A stretch of DNA of 64,000 nucleotides from the NCBI GenBank assembly GCA_937952135.1, contig CALFYL010000408.1:1-64000 (forward strand), read 5' to 3'. Both the position numbers and the translations under genes were made by a program. Positions 21,806 to 30,942 of this stretch are shown piece by piece; position 1 is the stretch's first letter; each line of letters starts with the position of its first letter. Origin of the DNA: an uncultured Planctomycetia bacterium (GTDB lineage Bacteria > Planctomycetota > UBA1135 > GCA-002686595). The notes under the pieces are model-generated. The model had not been told where the DNA came from. It saw only the letters and a program-made list of their open reading frames with translations, and ran no database searches.

Positions 21806-23814
21806 GACCGTCGTCGAGCGGCGCGAGGAACGGTCTTGGCGCGCGCGCGGCGCGAACTCTCGATCTCGAGCACGTTGCGCTCGAGCCGCAGGAGCTCCGC
21901 AACCGACCACGCTTGGAACGGACAGCCTCCCGGCGTGTGCGGCGCGTCGCCGTCGGCAACCTCGCTGACGTGTCCGAGACCGTGCCTGTCGAGGTGCTCG
22001 ACCAGCGGCCGCAGAAACAGGTCGCGAGCGTCGCGTCGCGCCGCGGCGCTCGAACCCCGCGAGCGAACCCAGGCCTCGACGAACGCACCGGCGAGCCACG
22101 GCCACACGGTGCCCTGGTGGTAGGCCTCGTCGCGCTCCGCGGGACCGCCGCGGTACCGACCGCGGTATCCGGGCTCGCCCGGCGCGAGCGAGCGCGGTCC
22201 GAGCGGCGTCCACAGCTCGCGCTCGGCGACATCGACGATCGCACGGGCCATCTCCGGCGAGACCAGTTGCAGCGGCAGTCCTCCGACCGCGAAGAGTTGG
22301 TTGGGGCGCAGCGACGCGTCGCACGCGCCGCTCACGTGGCCCTCGTCGACCACGTCGAACAAGCACGTGCGCGCGTCGTTCCAGAAGCGCGCGAGGAACG
22401 AGCGCAGCCCACGTTCGAAGGGCCGCTGCCACGCGCGGTCGTGCGCGGCGGCGAGTCGCAGCGCGTTGAGCCAAAGCGCCTGCACTTCGACCGGCTTGCC
22501 GATGCGCGGCGTGACGACCCGGCCGTCGACTCGCGCGTCCATCCAGGTGAGCTGCACTCCCGCTTCGCCGGCGCGGAGCAGTCCGTCGGCGTCGGCGCCG
22601 ATTCCGTGCCGCGTGCCGCGCGAATAGCCCGTCAGGATCGCGTGGGTTGCGCCGCGCAATTCGTCGAGCGCCTCGCGCGCCAGGGGTCGGCCCGCGCGCT
22701 CGCAGGCTTCTTCCAGCTCGTGCGCCACGACCACGAACCACAACGCCGCGTCGACGGTGTTGTATTCCGGCTCGCCGCCGCCGTCCGGGAAGCGATTGGG
22801 CAACAGTCCGTCGCGCACATGCTTCGACCACTCGCGGAGGATCGCTTCGGCGACGCTCAGCCTGCCGGTTGCGAGGCACAAGCCGCGCAGCGAAATGAAC
22901 GTGTCGCGACCCCAATCGCCGAACCACGGATAGCCGGCGACGACGGTCGCGCCCGCGCCGCGCGCGACGAGGTAGGACTCGGCGGCTCGTTCGAGGCGTG
23001 AGCCGAGCGCGCCGCGGCGCGCGAGCTCCGCGCGTCGAAACTCCGCGAGCACCGGGGCGACTCCTCGGCCATCGCCGCGCTCCTCCTCGAACTTCGAGTC
23101 GGCGTGCAGCACGAGCACCGCCTCGCCGCCCGTCAGCTCGAACTCGAACTCACCGGGCGACCACAGGTCCTCGCGCGCGTCGTAGCCCCGCGCGCGTTCC
23201 TCGGGCAGCTCGAAGTTGCGGAACCAAAGCGGCTCGTGCCGATAGCGGGCGTTGGCGAGCGCGTGGATCGCGGGCCAGGCGCCGTAGGGCCTCCACGACA
23301 CGCCGTGAGACTCGCGCGAGAACCCAGGCGCCAGGACGTCGTTCTCGAAGTGCAACGCGTGCGGATCGCGTGCTGCGAGAAGCGGACGGACGAACAGCCG
23401 CGCGCCGGAGAGCTCACGCGTCGCGCGCCAGGTGAGGCACACGCACGCGCGGCCGCGCGGAACGAACAGCTCGTACTCGAGCGCGTCTCCGCCGCCGAGG
23501 TCGAAGGTCCAGCGCGGCCACGGATCGCTGCGGAACGAGCTCACGCGAGCGTGTCCGTCGGGATGCACGACGCCGCCCCCGTAGCGTTGCGACGAGAGCG
23601 CGATGCGCTCGCCGTTGCGTTCGAGCCACACTTCCACCGCGGGCACGAGCAGCACGCGTCCGAGCGGCGGTTTCGTCGCGGCGAGCAAGAGGCCGTGGTA
23701 GCGCCGCTTGCGCGTGAGGTCGACGCACCCCGAAGCGAAGCCTCCGAGTCCGTCGGCCTCGAGCCACTCGCCGTTGTCGCGTGTTTGCGCCGCCGCTGCG
23801 TTTCGTTCGTTCAC
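21802..23814 (-). CDS. Amylo-alpha-1,6-glucosidase-like glycoside hydrolase (GH133 type)
   Basis: This 670-residue protein has the GDE N-terminal beta domain (residues 15-240: RKRRYHGLLLA and ALEYELFVPRG) followed by the (alpha/alpha)6 catalytic domain. The diagnostic motif GYPWFGDWGRDTFISLRGL spans about residues 294-312. Further conserved blocks are YNTVDAALWFV, WMDARVDGRVVTPRIGKPVEVQ and HQGTVWPWL. Known members remove alpha-1,6 branches from glycogen or act on related oligosaccharides. No signal peptide is present. It follows the nucleotidyltransferase by 63 bp and overlaps the aquaglyceroporin start by 4 bp. Confidence 0.9.
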   Translation of the reverse strand: MNERNAAAAQTRDNGEWLEADGLGGFASGCVDLTRKRRYHGLLLAATKPPLGRVLLVPAVEVWLERNGERIALSSQRYGGGVVHPDGHARVSSFRSDPWPRWTFDLGGGDALEYELFVPRGRACVCLTWRATRELSGARLFVRPLLAARDPHALHFENDVLAPGFSRESHGVSWRPYGAWPAIHALANARYRHEPLWFRNFELPEERARGYDAREDLWSPGEFEFELTGGEAVLVLHADSKFEEERGDGRGVAPVLAEFRRAELARRGALGSRLERAAESYLVARGAGATVVAGYPWFGDWGRDTFISLRGLCLATGRLSVAEAILREWSKHVRDGLLPNRFPDGGGEPEYNTVDAALWFVVVAHELEEACERAGRPLAREALDELRGATHAILTGYSRGTRHGIGADADGLLRAGEAGVQLTWMDARVDGRVVTPRIGKPVEVQALWLNALRLAAAHDRAWQRPFERGLRSFLARFWNDARTCLFDVVDEGHVSGACDASLRPNQLFAVGGLPLQLVSPEMARAIVDVAERELWTPLGPRSLAPGEPGYRGRYRGGPAERDEAYHQGTVWPWLAGAFVEAWVRSRGSSAAARRDARDLFLRPLVEHLDRHGLGHVSEVADGDAPHTPGGCPFQAWSVAELLRLERNVLEIESSRRARAKTVPRAARRRS

Positions 23815-23877
23815 GCGAGCACGGATGCTTGCGCGCCGCTCCGCGTTTCCGAACCGGAGCGAGTTGCTCGGCCGCGC

Positions 23878-24849
23878 TCAGTTGCCGAGCACGAGTTGCG
23901 CCGAGCGGCGCTCGAGCGCGGCCGCGAGGCTCGGCGCCGCGGAACGGGATGCGACGGTGCGCGCGGGCAGCGCGGCGCGGCGAAGCTGCTCCAGGCAACT
24001 CGCCACGCGCCACGGCGTTCCGAGGTCGGTCCAGCCGCAGTTCGGAACGCGGAGCACGCGCAGTTGCCGCTCCGCACCCTGGAGCACGTCGCGCGACAAA
24101 TCGGCTTCGGGCGCGGCTTCGTACGCGCTCGCCAGCTCGTCCGCCGAGAGTTGCGCGGCGCCGCGCAGCGCGCGTGCGACGTCGGGTCGGCGGCGCAGGA
24201 TCAGCTTCGAGAGCTCCCGTGCGCGCGCGACGATCAAGAAACTGCTCCACAGCGCACCGCCGGCGAGCAACTCCGCCGCGCGAGCCGCGTCGGGCTTCTC
24301 GACGAACGAAGCCACCTCTCGCGCCCCGCCGCCGCATTCCGCGCCCGGCACGATCCAGCCGTACTCGCATTCGGGAGCATCGGGGGAGATGCCGAGCAGC
24401 ACCGCGCCTTCCGAGCGCGTGTTCAGCGCGTCGAAGCCGCCTTCGACGCTGTCGGTAAGCGCGCGATCCTGCGCGACGTAGTGATCGGAAGGCAGGAACA
24501 CGACGTCGGCGTCGGGATCGCGCTCGAACAGGAACTCGAGGCACAGGCCGATGCCGAGCGCCGTGCCGCGGTTGCGCGGCTGGACCACCACGTTCTCCCG
24601 CGGCAGGTCGGCGAGTTCGGAGCGCCACCAGCGCTCGTGGTGGCGCGCAACGATCACCAAGGTCCGCTCGGCCGGCGCGACGCGCCGCGCGCGTTCCAAC
24701 GTTGCGCCGAGCAAGCTGTGCTGGCCGTCCAGACTGCAGAACTGCTTCGGCGTCGCGACGCCGGTCGCATCGGTCGTCAGCTCTCGCAACCGCGTGCCTT
24801 CGCCGGCCGCCAGCACCACCGCCCAACGCTTCCGCACCGCCTGGATCAT
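23878..24849 (-). CDS. Mannose-1-phosphate guanylyltransferase-like nucleotidyltransferase
   Basis: This is a 323-residue sugar-phosphate nucleotidyltransferase. Residues 9-22 hold the signature WAVVLAAGEGTRLRELT. Further blocks are VQPRNRGTALGI (the ManC-type ENRGT region), PSDHYV (metal-binding Asp) and FVEKPD. The length fits the catalytic domain alone, without the C-terminal isomerase domain of bifunctional ManC. The ATG giving MIQAVRKRW was chosen; a further start at 24984 (MEEPVAQGG) is possible. The product would be GDP-mannose or another NDP-sugar. It is the first gene of the minus-strand operon and is divergent from the ECF sigma gene. Confidence 0.82.
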   Translation of the reverse strand: MIQAVRKRWAVVLAAGEGTRLRELTTDATGVATPKQFCSLDGQHSLLGATLERARRVAPAERTLVIVARHHERWWRSELADLPRENVVVQPRNRGTALGIGLCLEFLFERDPDADVVFLPSDHYVAQDRALTDSVEGGFDALNTRSEGAVLLGISPDAPECEYGWIVPGAECGGGAREVASFVEKPDAARAAELLAGGALWSSFLIVARARELSKLILRRRPDVARALRGAAQLSADELASAYEAAPEADLSRDVLQGAERQLRVLRVPNCGWTDLGTPWRVASCLEQLRRAALPARTVASRSAAPSLAAALERRSAQLVLGN

Positions 24850-25012
24850 GTTCGTCAGCTCGCTTTCGGGCCCGCGGAGCACCTGCGCCGTCGGGGTCGG
24901 GGCAGGGATGCCGACCTCGAACCCGCGTTTCCGGAAACGCCCGTCGCCCGGCGTGCATCCCCCTTGCGCAACCGGCTCCTCCATGGCTGCAATCTCTACG
25001 ACAGGTCCCGCG

Positions 25013-25663
25013 ATGACCCAGCCGACCGACGCCGTTCCGTCCGCGAGCCAAGCTGCGAAGGCTCCGGCCGGCGCGTCGACGGCGGGCGAAGAGGAGTTGC
25101 TCACCCAACTTCGCGGCGGTTGTCCCGCGGCCTTCGAGCGGCTCGTGCGCGCCCACGGTGTGGCGCTCATGGCCACCACGCGCCGCATCTTGCGCGACGA
25201 ACACGAGGCCAACGACGCGCTCCAGGAAACCTTCGTGTCCGCGTATCGAGCTATGGACCGCTTCGACGGACGCTGCCCGCTCGGCGCCTGGCTGCAGCAG
25301 ATCGCCGTCAATGCCTGCCTGATGAGGCTTCGCTCGCGCCGCCGCCGCGCCGAGGTCGAAGTCGAAGAGCTCCTGCCGCAGTTCACGACCTACGGCCAGT
25401 TCGCGGAACACCAGGAACGCTGGACGGAGGCTGCCGACGCGCGGCTCGAGCGCGGCGAGATGGCGGAGCTCGTGCGCGCGGCCATCGATCGTCTGCCCGA
25501 CAAGTTCCGCCTGCCGCTGGTGCTGCGCGACCTCGAGGGCCTCGACTACTCGCTCGTCGCCGAGCGGCTCGGCGCGACGCACAACGCCGCCAAGATCCGA
25601 GTGCACCGCGCGCGGCAGGCTTTGCGAGCGCTGCTCGAGCCCCACATGAAAGAACACCTGTGA
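25013..25663 (+). CDS. ECF-family RNA polymerase sigma factor
   Basis: This 216-residue sigma factor has region 2 at about residues 40-105 (AFERLVRAHG, DEHEANDALQETFVSAYRAM, then GAWLQQIAVNACL) and region 4 at about 150-205 (IDRLPDKFRLPLVLRDLEGLDY, AERLGATHNAAKIRVHRARQALR). The first 28 residues are Ala/Pro-rich and look disordered. Its TGA stop shares one base with the ATG of the next gene (TGATG), as is usual for a sigma/anti-sigma pair. It diverges from the carbohydrate operon across 163 bp, so autoregulation and control of that operon are plausible but unproven. Confidence 0.92.
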   Translation: MTQPTDAVPSASQAAKAPAGASTAGEEELLTQLRGGCPAAFERLVRAHGVALMATTRRILRDEHEANDALQETFVSAYRAMDRFDGRCPLGAWLQQIAVNACLMRLRSRRRRAEVEVEELLPQFTTYGQFAEHQERWTEAADARLERGEMAELVRAAIDRLPDKFRLPLVLRDLEGLDYSLVAERLGATHNAAKIRVHRARQALRALLEPHMKEHL

Positions 25664-26040
25664 TGAATTGCGAACAGCTCATGAGCGCCGCGCACGACTA
25701 CTTCCTGCGCACTCTGCCCGCCGGACCGCGCGCCGAGTTCGACGCCCACGCCGAGAGCTGCCCGGCGTGCGGCGAATTCGTGCGCGTGTGCCGCGAGATC
25801 ACGTGCCGCGAGGTGAACGAGTTCCTGGACCGCTACGTCGCCGGCGACCTCCCTCCGGAGCGGATGGCCGTTTTCGAGCGGCATTTGTCGATCTGCAGCG
25901 ACTGCCTCAACTATCTGGAGAGCTACAAGTTCGCGCTGCGCGCGGCGCAGACCTCGTTCTCGGCGCAGGCGTTGCAGTTGCCGGAATCGATGCCCGAGGA
26001 GTTGGTGCGCGCCATCCTCGCCGCCAGCCGCGGCGAGTAA
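25663..26040 (+). CDS. Soluble zinc-finger anti-sigma-like protein with two HxxxCxxC motifs
   Basis: This 125-residue protein overlaps the sigma factor stop by one base. It has two copies of the zinc-binding anti-sigma core HxxxCxxC: HAESCPAC (about residues 28-35) and HLSICSDC (about 69-76). Each is followed by a helix with further polar residues. Unlike most membrane-bound anti-sigma factors it has no transmembrane segment or periplasmic domain, so it would sense a cytosolic cue such as redox state through the zinc centre. A role as the cognate anti-sigma factor is inferred from position and fold. Confidence 0.85.
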   Translation: MNCEQLMSAAHDYFLRTLPAGPRAEFDAHAESCPACGEFVRVCREITCREVNEFLDRYVAGDLPPERMAVFERHLSICSDCLNYLESYKFALRAAQTSFSAQALQLPESMPEELVRAILAASRGE

Positions 26041-26252
26041 GAGCGGCGCGCGAGCGCCCCGGAGACGTGAAGTGGACGCGGAGCGAGGCGAAGGCGCCTC
26101 GCCCGCGTCCTTGTCGTTCCACGCCGCGCGTCCGCGCGCCGTCCGAAACGCGCCTCGACGTTCTGCATCCACGGATCGATCGTCCACTTCGGCCGCCGCC
26201 TCGCGCACGTTGCGCGGCGCCGCGCGAGCCGTTCAACCGAGACCTCGAATCC

Positions 26253-27155
26253 ATGCACCGCTCCGTCACTGTTCTCGCCCTCGCCGCGCTCTTTGTCGGC
26301 GACCCTCTTTCAGCCGAACTCACAAGCCCTTCGCCCGCGGTCAAGACGCCGGACCAACCCCTCGTCGCGCGCGCCCCGAGACTCACCCTCGACGGAGCGC
26401 GGGCGGTGATCCGCGGCGCGCAGGCGCTCGCGGCCGAGCGAAACGTCGGCGGCGCGGTCGCCGTGGTCGACGCGGGCGGCGAGCTGGTCGCCTTCGAACG
26501 CCTCGAAGGCACGTTCGCTGCGGGCGCCGACGTGTCGGTCGGCAAGGCGCGCACGGCGGCGCTCTTCAAGAAGCCCACGCGCGTGTTCGAGGAAATCGTC
26601 AACAAGGGCCGCACGGCCATGGTGGCGATCGATGGATTCACGCCTCTGATCGGCGGCGTGCCGCTCGTCGTCGACGGCGTGATCGTCGGGGCCGTCGGTG
26701 TTTCCGGCGCCTCCAGCGCTGCCGAGGACGAAGAGCTCGCGCTCGCGGGCGCAGCGGTTCTTCGCGGTGCAACGGTCAAGGTGGGCAAGGCGGACGACGT
26801 CCGGCTGATCCCCAAGTCGGAGGTGGCGGCGGCCTTCGAGCGGGGTTCGACGCTCGTCGCGACGCCGGGTCTGGTCGTGAACGCGAGCCGGCGCGACTCC
26901 GCTGGCGAAGCGGAACTCCACGAGCAGGACCTCGATGTCTTCTACATCCTCGAGGGGCACGCGAGCTTCGTGACCGGCGGCGAGCTCGTCGGCGCGCGGC
27001 GCAGCGAAGCCAGCGAGTTGCGCGGCGCCTCGATCGTCGGCGGCGTCGAGCGCCACGTGCGCGCCGGCGATGTCGTGGTGGTCCCGGCCGGCGTCCCGCA
27101 CTGGTTCCGCGAGGTGCACGAGCCGGTCGTCTACTACGTCGTCAAGTCGAGCTGA
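26253..27155 (+). CDS. Exported GlcG/HbpS-domain and cupin fusion protein
   Basis: This 300-residue protein has an N-terminal signal (VTVLALAALFVGDPLSA). Residues 45-185 form a GlcG/HbpS-type heme-degrading-like domain (LTLDGARAVIRGA, VAVVDAGGELVAFERL, then the long FTPLIGGVPLVVDGVIVGAVGVSG strand pair). Residues 190-300 form a cupin: H-E-Q-D-L-D-V-F-Y-I-L-EG in motif 1 and GDVVVVPAGVPHWFRE in motif 2, giving His and Glu metal ligands. Related GlcG/HbpS proteins bind heme or unknown small ligands, and cupins bind metals. The fused protein may be an oxidase or a sensor. It is first in a run of four plus-strand genes. Confidence 0.82.
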   Translation: MHRSVTVLALAALFVGDPLSAELTSPSPAVKTPDQPLVARAPRLTLDGARAVIRGAQALAAERNVGGAVAVVDAGGELVAFERLEGTFAAGADVSVGKARTAALFKKPTRVFEEIVNKGRTAMVAIDGFTPLIGGVPLVVDGVIVGAVGVSGASSAAEDEELALAGAAVLRGATVKVGKADDVRLIPKSEVAAAFERGSTLVATPGLVVNASRRDSAGEAELHEQDLDVFYILEGHASFVTGGELVGARRSEASELRGASIVGGVERHVRAGDVVVVPAGVPHWFREVHEPVVYYVVKSS

Positions 27156-27188
27156 AGGAGCGCCGAGCTTCCAGCGGCGAACACGAAC

Positions 27189-28229
27189 ATGATCCAGCCG
27201 ACGAGTCCGCCGCGCGCGAAGCAGCGCCCGGCGACGAGCGACGTTCGCGTGCACTACCCGCTCGGCGAGGGCCGTCTGGTCCTGCGCACCGATGCGGATT
27301 GGGAGCGCGACCTCGAGCCGACGCGCGCGAACGCCCGCGAGGGCCGCTTCGACTTCCGCGTGCCGATCGAAGGCACGCACCGCGAGTTCAAGGTGCTCCT
27401 GCGGCGCGGCGAGCGCACGGATTGGGCGCAGGGAGAGAACGGACTCGCGTTGCGCGCCTCGGGAAGGCTCGACGTGTTTCCGTACTTTTCGCCCGACGAA
27501 ACGTGCCATGTCTGCGACCAGCACGCGGTCCCTTCGAGCTTCGCCGCCTCCGGCCACCGCGCGCGCGTGTTTCTTCCGCCGGGCTACGGCGAGAACACGC
27601 TCGAGCGCTATCCGGTCGTGTTCATGCAGGATGGACACAACCTGTTCTTCCCCGAGGAGTCCTTCGCCGGAGAGACCTGGCGCATGCAGGAGACCCTCGA
27701 CGTGCTCCAGCGCATGAGCTTGACGCGGCGCCTGATCGTCGTCGGCGTGCACCCTTCGGATCGCATGCGCGAGTACACGCTGCCCGGGTGCGAGGAGTAC
27801 GGCCGCGCGCTCGTCGACGAGCTCGTGCCGTGGGTTCGCGCGCACTACCGCACGCTCGAGGGTCCGGAGTCGACGGCCGTGATGGGTTCGTCGCTCGGCG
27901 GCGTCGCCTCGTTCCACTTGGCGTGGCGTCACCCCGACGTGTTCGGCGCCGCGGCGTGTCTGTCGACGACGTTCGGCTTTGCCGACGACTTCCTGCAGCG
28001 TGTGTCGCGCGAACCCAAGCCCCCGATTCGGCTCTACCTCGACAGCGGTTGGCCGCACGACAACTACGAGGCCACGCGCGGGATGCGCAACGTGCTCGTG
28101 AAGCGCGGCTTCTCGCCGGGACTCGATCTGCACTACCTCGCGTTCCCGAACGCGCGCCACGACGAGCGTTCGTGGGCCACGCGCGTGCACGTGCCGTTGC
28201 AGCTTCTGTTCGGCGACATGCCGCGCTGA
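27189..28229 (+). CDS. Esterase-fold alpha/beta hydrolase (Fes/esterase D type)
   Basis: This 346-residue protein has an N-terminal beta-sandwich-like region (residues 15-95; DFRVPIEGTHREFKVLLR resembles a starch/glycogen-binding or Fes N-terminal fold). The alpha/beta hydrolase domain of the putative esterase family follows. The nucleophile elbow is GSSLGG with Ser235; the likely acid is Asp in YLDSG and the His lies in ARHDERSW near residue 320. RVFLPPGYGEN and VFMQDGHNLF are typical of enterochelin esterase and feruloyl esterase relatives. No signal peptide is visible. The substrate is unknown; siderophore or sugar esters are possible. Confidence 0.85.
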   Translation: MIQPTSPPRAKQRPATSDVRVHYPLGEGRLVLRTDADWERDLEPTRANAREGRFDFRVPIEGTHREFKVLLRRGERTDWAQGENGLALRASGRLDVFPYFSPDETCHVCDQHAVPSSFAASGHRARVFLPPGYGENTLERYPVVFMQDGHNLFFPEESFAGETWRMQETLDVLQRMSLTRRLIVVGVHPSDRMREYTLPGCEEYGRALVDELVPWVRAHYRTLEGPESTAVMGSSLGGVASFHLAWRHPDVFGAAACLSTTFGFADDFLQRVSREPKPPIRLYLDSGWPHDNYEATRGMRNVLVKRGFSPGLDLHYLAFPNARHDERSWATRVHVPLQLLFGDMPR

Positions 28230-28361
28230 AGCGCCTCGAAACGCCGCGTTCGCAACTGCATCCACTCGGGCGCAAGCGCGCCTTCCGGCTCGCACGGCGC
28301 GGCGCGTCGCTCGCGTCCGCCGCCAACTCCCTCGAACGTTCCGATCCCTTCACGCACGACC

Positions 28362-29249
28362 ATGCATTCGATCCAGCTTCTCTTCGTCTCTCTCTTCTCC
28401 CTGCTCTTCGCGGCCTGCGCGACGCAGCCGGCTTCGCCTGTCGGCGCACAGGCTGGCGACGAGCCCAAGGTGCTCGTGAACGTCGACGAGCACGGCTTCG
28501 CGCTGCTCGGCCACGATCCGGTGGCGTTCTTCGCCGATGGCCGGCCGGTGCTCGGCGACGAGCGCTTCCAATCGCACCACGGCGGCGCGTACTACCGCTT
28601 CGCGAGCTCCGCGAACAAGCAAGTGTTCGACGCCGCGCCCGAGAAGTACGCGCCCGCCTTCGGCGGCTACTGCGGCTACGCGGCGTCGATCGACCGGCTC
28701 TCTCCTGTCGACGTGCGCTACTTCCAGATCCTCGACGGGCGGCTCGTGTTGCAGCACAACCAGCGCGCGCTCGACAAGTGGAACGCCGACGTCAAGGGCA
28801 ACTTCGTGAAGGCCGACGCCAACTGGCCGGGGCTCGTGACGCGCAATGGTTCGGGCGCGAAGCGCCTCGTGAACCTCGACCGCATGGGCGTCGCGCTCAT
28901 GGGCTACGACCCGGTGGCGTACTTCGAGGACGGCATGCCGCGGAAGGGCGACGCGTCGATCGAAGCGGTCTACGACGGCGCTCGCTACTGGTTCACGTCG
29001 CAGGCGCACCGCGAGACCTTCGAGCGCGACCCGGCGCGCTATGCGCCCGCGTTCGGCGGTTACTGCGGTTACGCGGCGTCGATCAACAAGGTCTCGCCGG
29101 TCGACCCGAAGATCTACCAGATCCTCGACGGCCGACTGGTGCTGCAGCACACGCCGAAGGCGTACGAGCTGTTCAACAAGGACGCGAAGCACAACCTGGA
29201 ACGCGCCGATCGCAATTGGCCCGGCCTCGTGAAGCGGCGCGGCGTGTGA
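28362..29249 (+). CDS. Tandem YHS-domain lipoprotein
   Basis: This 295-residue protein has a lipoprotein signal (LLFAAC, lipidated Cys19). It contains two similar repeats of about 125 residues, roughly 38-155 and 160-285. Each repeat has the YHS core: [GH][HY]DPVA[FY]F, then an F-strand, then Y-APAFGGYCGYAASI, and ends with a helix and ADxNWPGLV. The two copies are clearly related by internal duplication. YHS domains are small folds that often bind metal ions or appear next to copper and heme enzymes. The AFGGYCGY segments carry single cysteines that might coordinate a ligand. It lies between an esterase and an SMP-30 gene on the same strand. Confidence 0.85.
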   Translation: MHSIQLLFVSLFSLLFAACATQPASPVGAQAGDEPKVLVNVDEHGFALLGHDPVAFFADGRPVLGDERFQSHHGGAYYRFASSANKQVFDAAPEKYAPAFGGYCGYAASIDRLSPVDVRYFQILDGRLVLQHNQRALDKWNADVKGNFVKADANWPGLVTRNGSGAKRLVNLDRMGVALMGYDPVAYFEDGMPRKGDASIEAVYDGARYWFTSQAHRETFERDPARYAPAFGGYCGYAASINKVSPVDPKIYQILDGRLVLQHTPKAYELFNKDAKHNLERADRNWPGLVKRRGV

Positions 29250-29283
29250 GCGAAGTCCCACCACTCCTTCCTCAGGCGCGACC

Positions 29284-30894
29284 ATGCACTGCCTTCAATT
29301 CTTCCCGAGCGCGGCGATCGCCCTGCTCGGCGCGCTGCCGGCCTTCGCGCAGCGCCAAGCTCCGCCCGTCGCCGATGCGATCGTCGACCTGCGCCGCGGC
29401 GCCAGCGCGACGCTCGTCGGCGGACCGTGGCGCTACCACGACGCCGAGGTGGTCGAAGTCGAGCACCGCGATGCGGGGCCCGACCGCAAGGCCTCGGGCG
29501 CGCCGAACCGCACGCGCGACATCGCGCCGAAAGCCGGCGCGCGCGACTTCGACGACTCGGGCTGGCCGGCGCTCGCGCCCGAGCAACTCGAGGAGCGGCG
29601 CACGAAAGGTCGACTGTCGTTCGGCTGGTACCGCTTCCGCGTTCAATTGCCCGCGCAGTTGGAGTCGTTCTCGGTGGCGGGCTCGACAGCGGTGTTCGAG
29701 ATCGTGGTCGACGACTACGCCGAAGTGTGGGTCGACGGGAAGCTCCCGCAGGTGCTCGGCACGCGCGGCGGCGTGCTGCCCGCCGGATGGAACGCGCCCA
29801 ACCGCGTCGTGCTCACGCGCGACGCGCGTCCGGGCGATCAGTTCCAGATCGCGGTCTTCGCCGCCAACGGGCCGCTCTCCGATCCGCCGCCGAACTTCGT
29901 GTGGGTGCGCTCCGCCACGCTCGACTTCTACGCGCCGGGGCGTTTCGAGGCGCCGCAGGCGCTCGGGCTCGAAGTGTCGGCGGCGACGCCCGCGCTCGAG
30001 GCCGTCGTGCGCAAGGGCGCGCGCCTCGAGCGGCTCGCGGGCGGCTTCGGCTTCACGGAAGGCCCGGTGTGGCATCCCGCCGGCTACCTGCTGTTCAGCG
30101 ACCCGAACCAGAACGTGATCCACCGCTGGGCGCCGGACTCGGGAGTGTCGGTGTACCGCACGAAGAGCGGCTACGCGGGCCTCGACGCGGGGCAATACCG
30201 TCAGCCGGGCTCGAACGGGCTCGCACTCGACGGCGAAGGTCGGCTCGCGATCTGCGAGCACGGCAACCGCCGCGTCACGCGCCTGGAGCCGAACGGGACG
30301 CTGGTCGTGCTCGCCGATTCCTACGAGGGAAAGCGGCTCAACAGCCCCAACGACCTCGTGTTTCGCTCGGACGGCGCACTGGTGTTCACCGACCCGCCCT
30401 TCGGGTTGCCGAAGTTCCACGCCGACCCGCGGCGCGAGCTCGACTTCTGCGGCGTGTTCTTCCTCAAGGACGGCAAGTTGCGTCTGATCTCGCGCGAGCT
30501 GAGCGGTCCCAACGGCGTCGCGTTCTCACCGGACGAGCGCCATCTGTACGTCACCAACTGGGACGAGAAGCGCAAGGTCGTGATGCGGTACGAGCTCGGC
30601 CCCCAGGGTGAAGTCTCCGGCGGCGACGTGTTCTTCGACATGACTTCCGCGCCGTTCGAGGAAGCGCTCGACGGCTTGGAGGTCGACGCCGCGGGCAATC
30701 TGTTCGTGTCCGGTCCGGGCGGCGTGTGGGTGCTGTCGAGCTCCGGCGAGCACCTGGGGACGCTGGTGCTCCCGCAGCTCCCGGCGAACTTCGCCTGGGG
30801 CGGTCCGGAGCGCCGCGACCTCTACCTCACCGCGCGCAGCGAGCTGTACCGCCTGCGCGTCGAGGCGCCGGGCGCGGGTGTGCAGCGCAACTGA
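29284..30894 (+). CDS. Exported SMP-30/gluconolactonase-family protein
   Basis: This 536-residue protein has a Sec signal peptide (IALLGALPAFAQ, cleavage near residue 22). Residues 30-220 form a beta-sandwich domain (WRYHDAEVVEVEHRD, then GWYRFRVQLPAQ, VDDYAEVWVDGK) like galactose-binding modules. Residues 240-525 form the SMP-30 six-bladed propeller: FTEGPVW with the metal-binding Glu, GSNGLALD, NSPNDLVFRSDGALVFTDPPFGLP with Asn and Asp ligands, and LDGLEVDAAGNLFVSGPGG. The usual reaction is lactone hydrolysis. It ends the run of four plus-strand genes and converges with topA. Confidence 0.85.
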   Translation: MHCLQFFPSAAIALLGALPAFAQRQAPPVADAIVDLRRGASATLVGGPWRYHDAEVVEVEHRDAGPDRKASGAPNRTRDIAPKAGARDFDDSGWPALAPEQLEERRTKGRLSFGWYRFRVQLPAQLESFSVAGSTAVFEIVVDDYAEVWVDGKLPQVLGTRGGVLPAGWNAPNRVVLTRDARPGDQFQIAVFAANGPLSDPPPNFVWVRSATLDFYAPGRFEAPQALGLEVSAATPALEAVVRKGARLERLAGGFGFTEGPVWHPAGYLLFSDPNQNVIHRWAPDSGVSVYRTKSGYAGLDAGQYRQPGSNGLALDGEGRLAICEHGNRRVTRLEPNGTLVVLADSYEGKRLNSPNDLVFRSDGALVFTDPPFGLPKFHADPRRELDFCGVFFLKDGKLRLISRELSGPNGVAFSPDERHLYVTNWDEKRKVVMRYELGPQGEVSGGDVFFDMTSAPFEEALDGLEVDAAGNLFVSGPGGVWVLSSSGEHLGTLVLPQLPANFAWGGPERRDLYLTARSELYRLRVEAPGAGVQRN

Positions 30895-30909
30895 GCCGCG
30901 CGTCGCGTT

Positions 30910-30942
30910 CCACCGGAGCGAGGCGCTGCCGCGCTCCGGTGG
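30910..30942. terminator. Hairpin between SMP-30 gene and topA, probable bidirectional terminator
   Basis: An 11-bp perfect inverted repeat (CCACCGGAGCG, 11-base loop, CGCTCCGGTGG) sits in the 48 bp between two convergent stops, with its right arm touching the topA stop codon. There is no T-run on either side, so if it terminates it does so without a classical U-tract. Confidence 0.5.
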
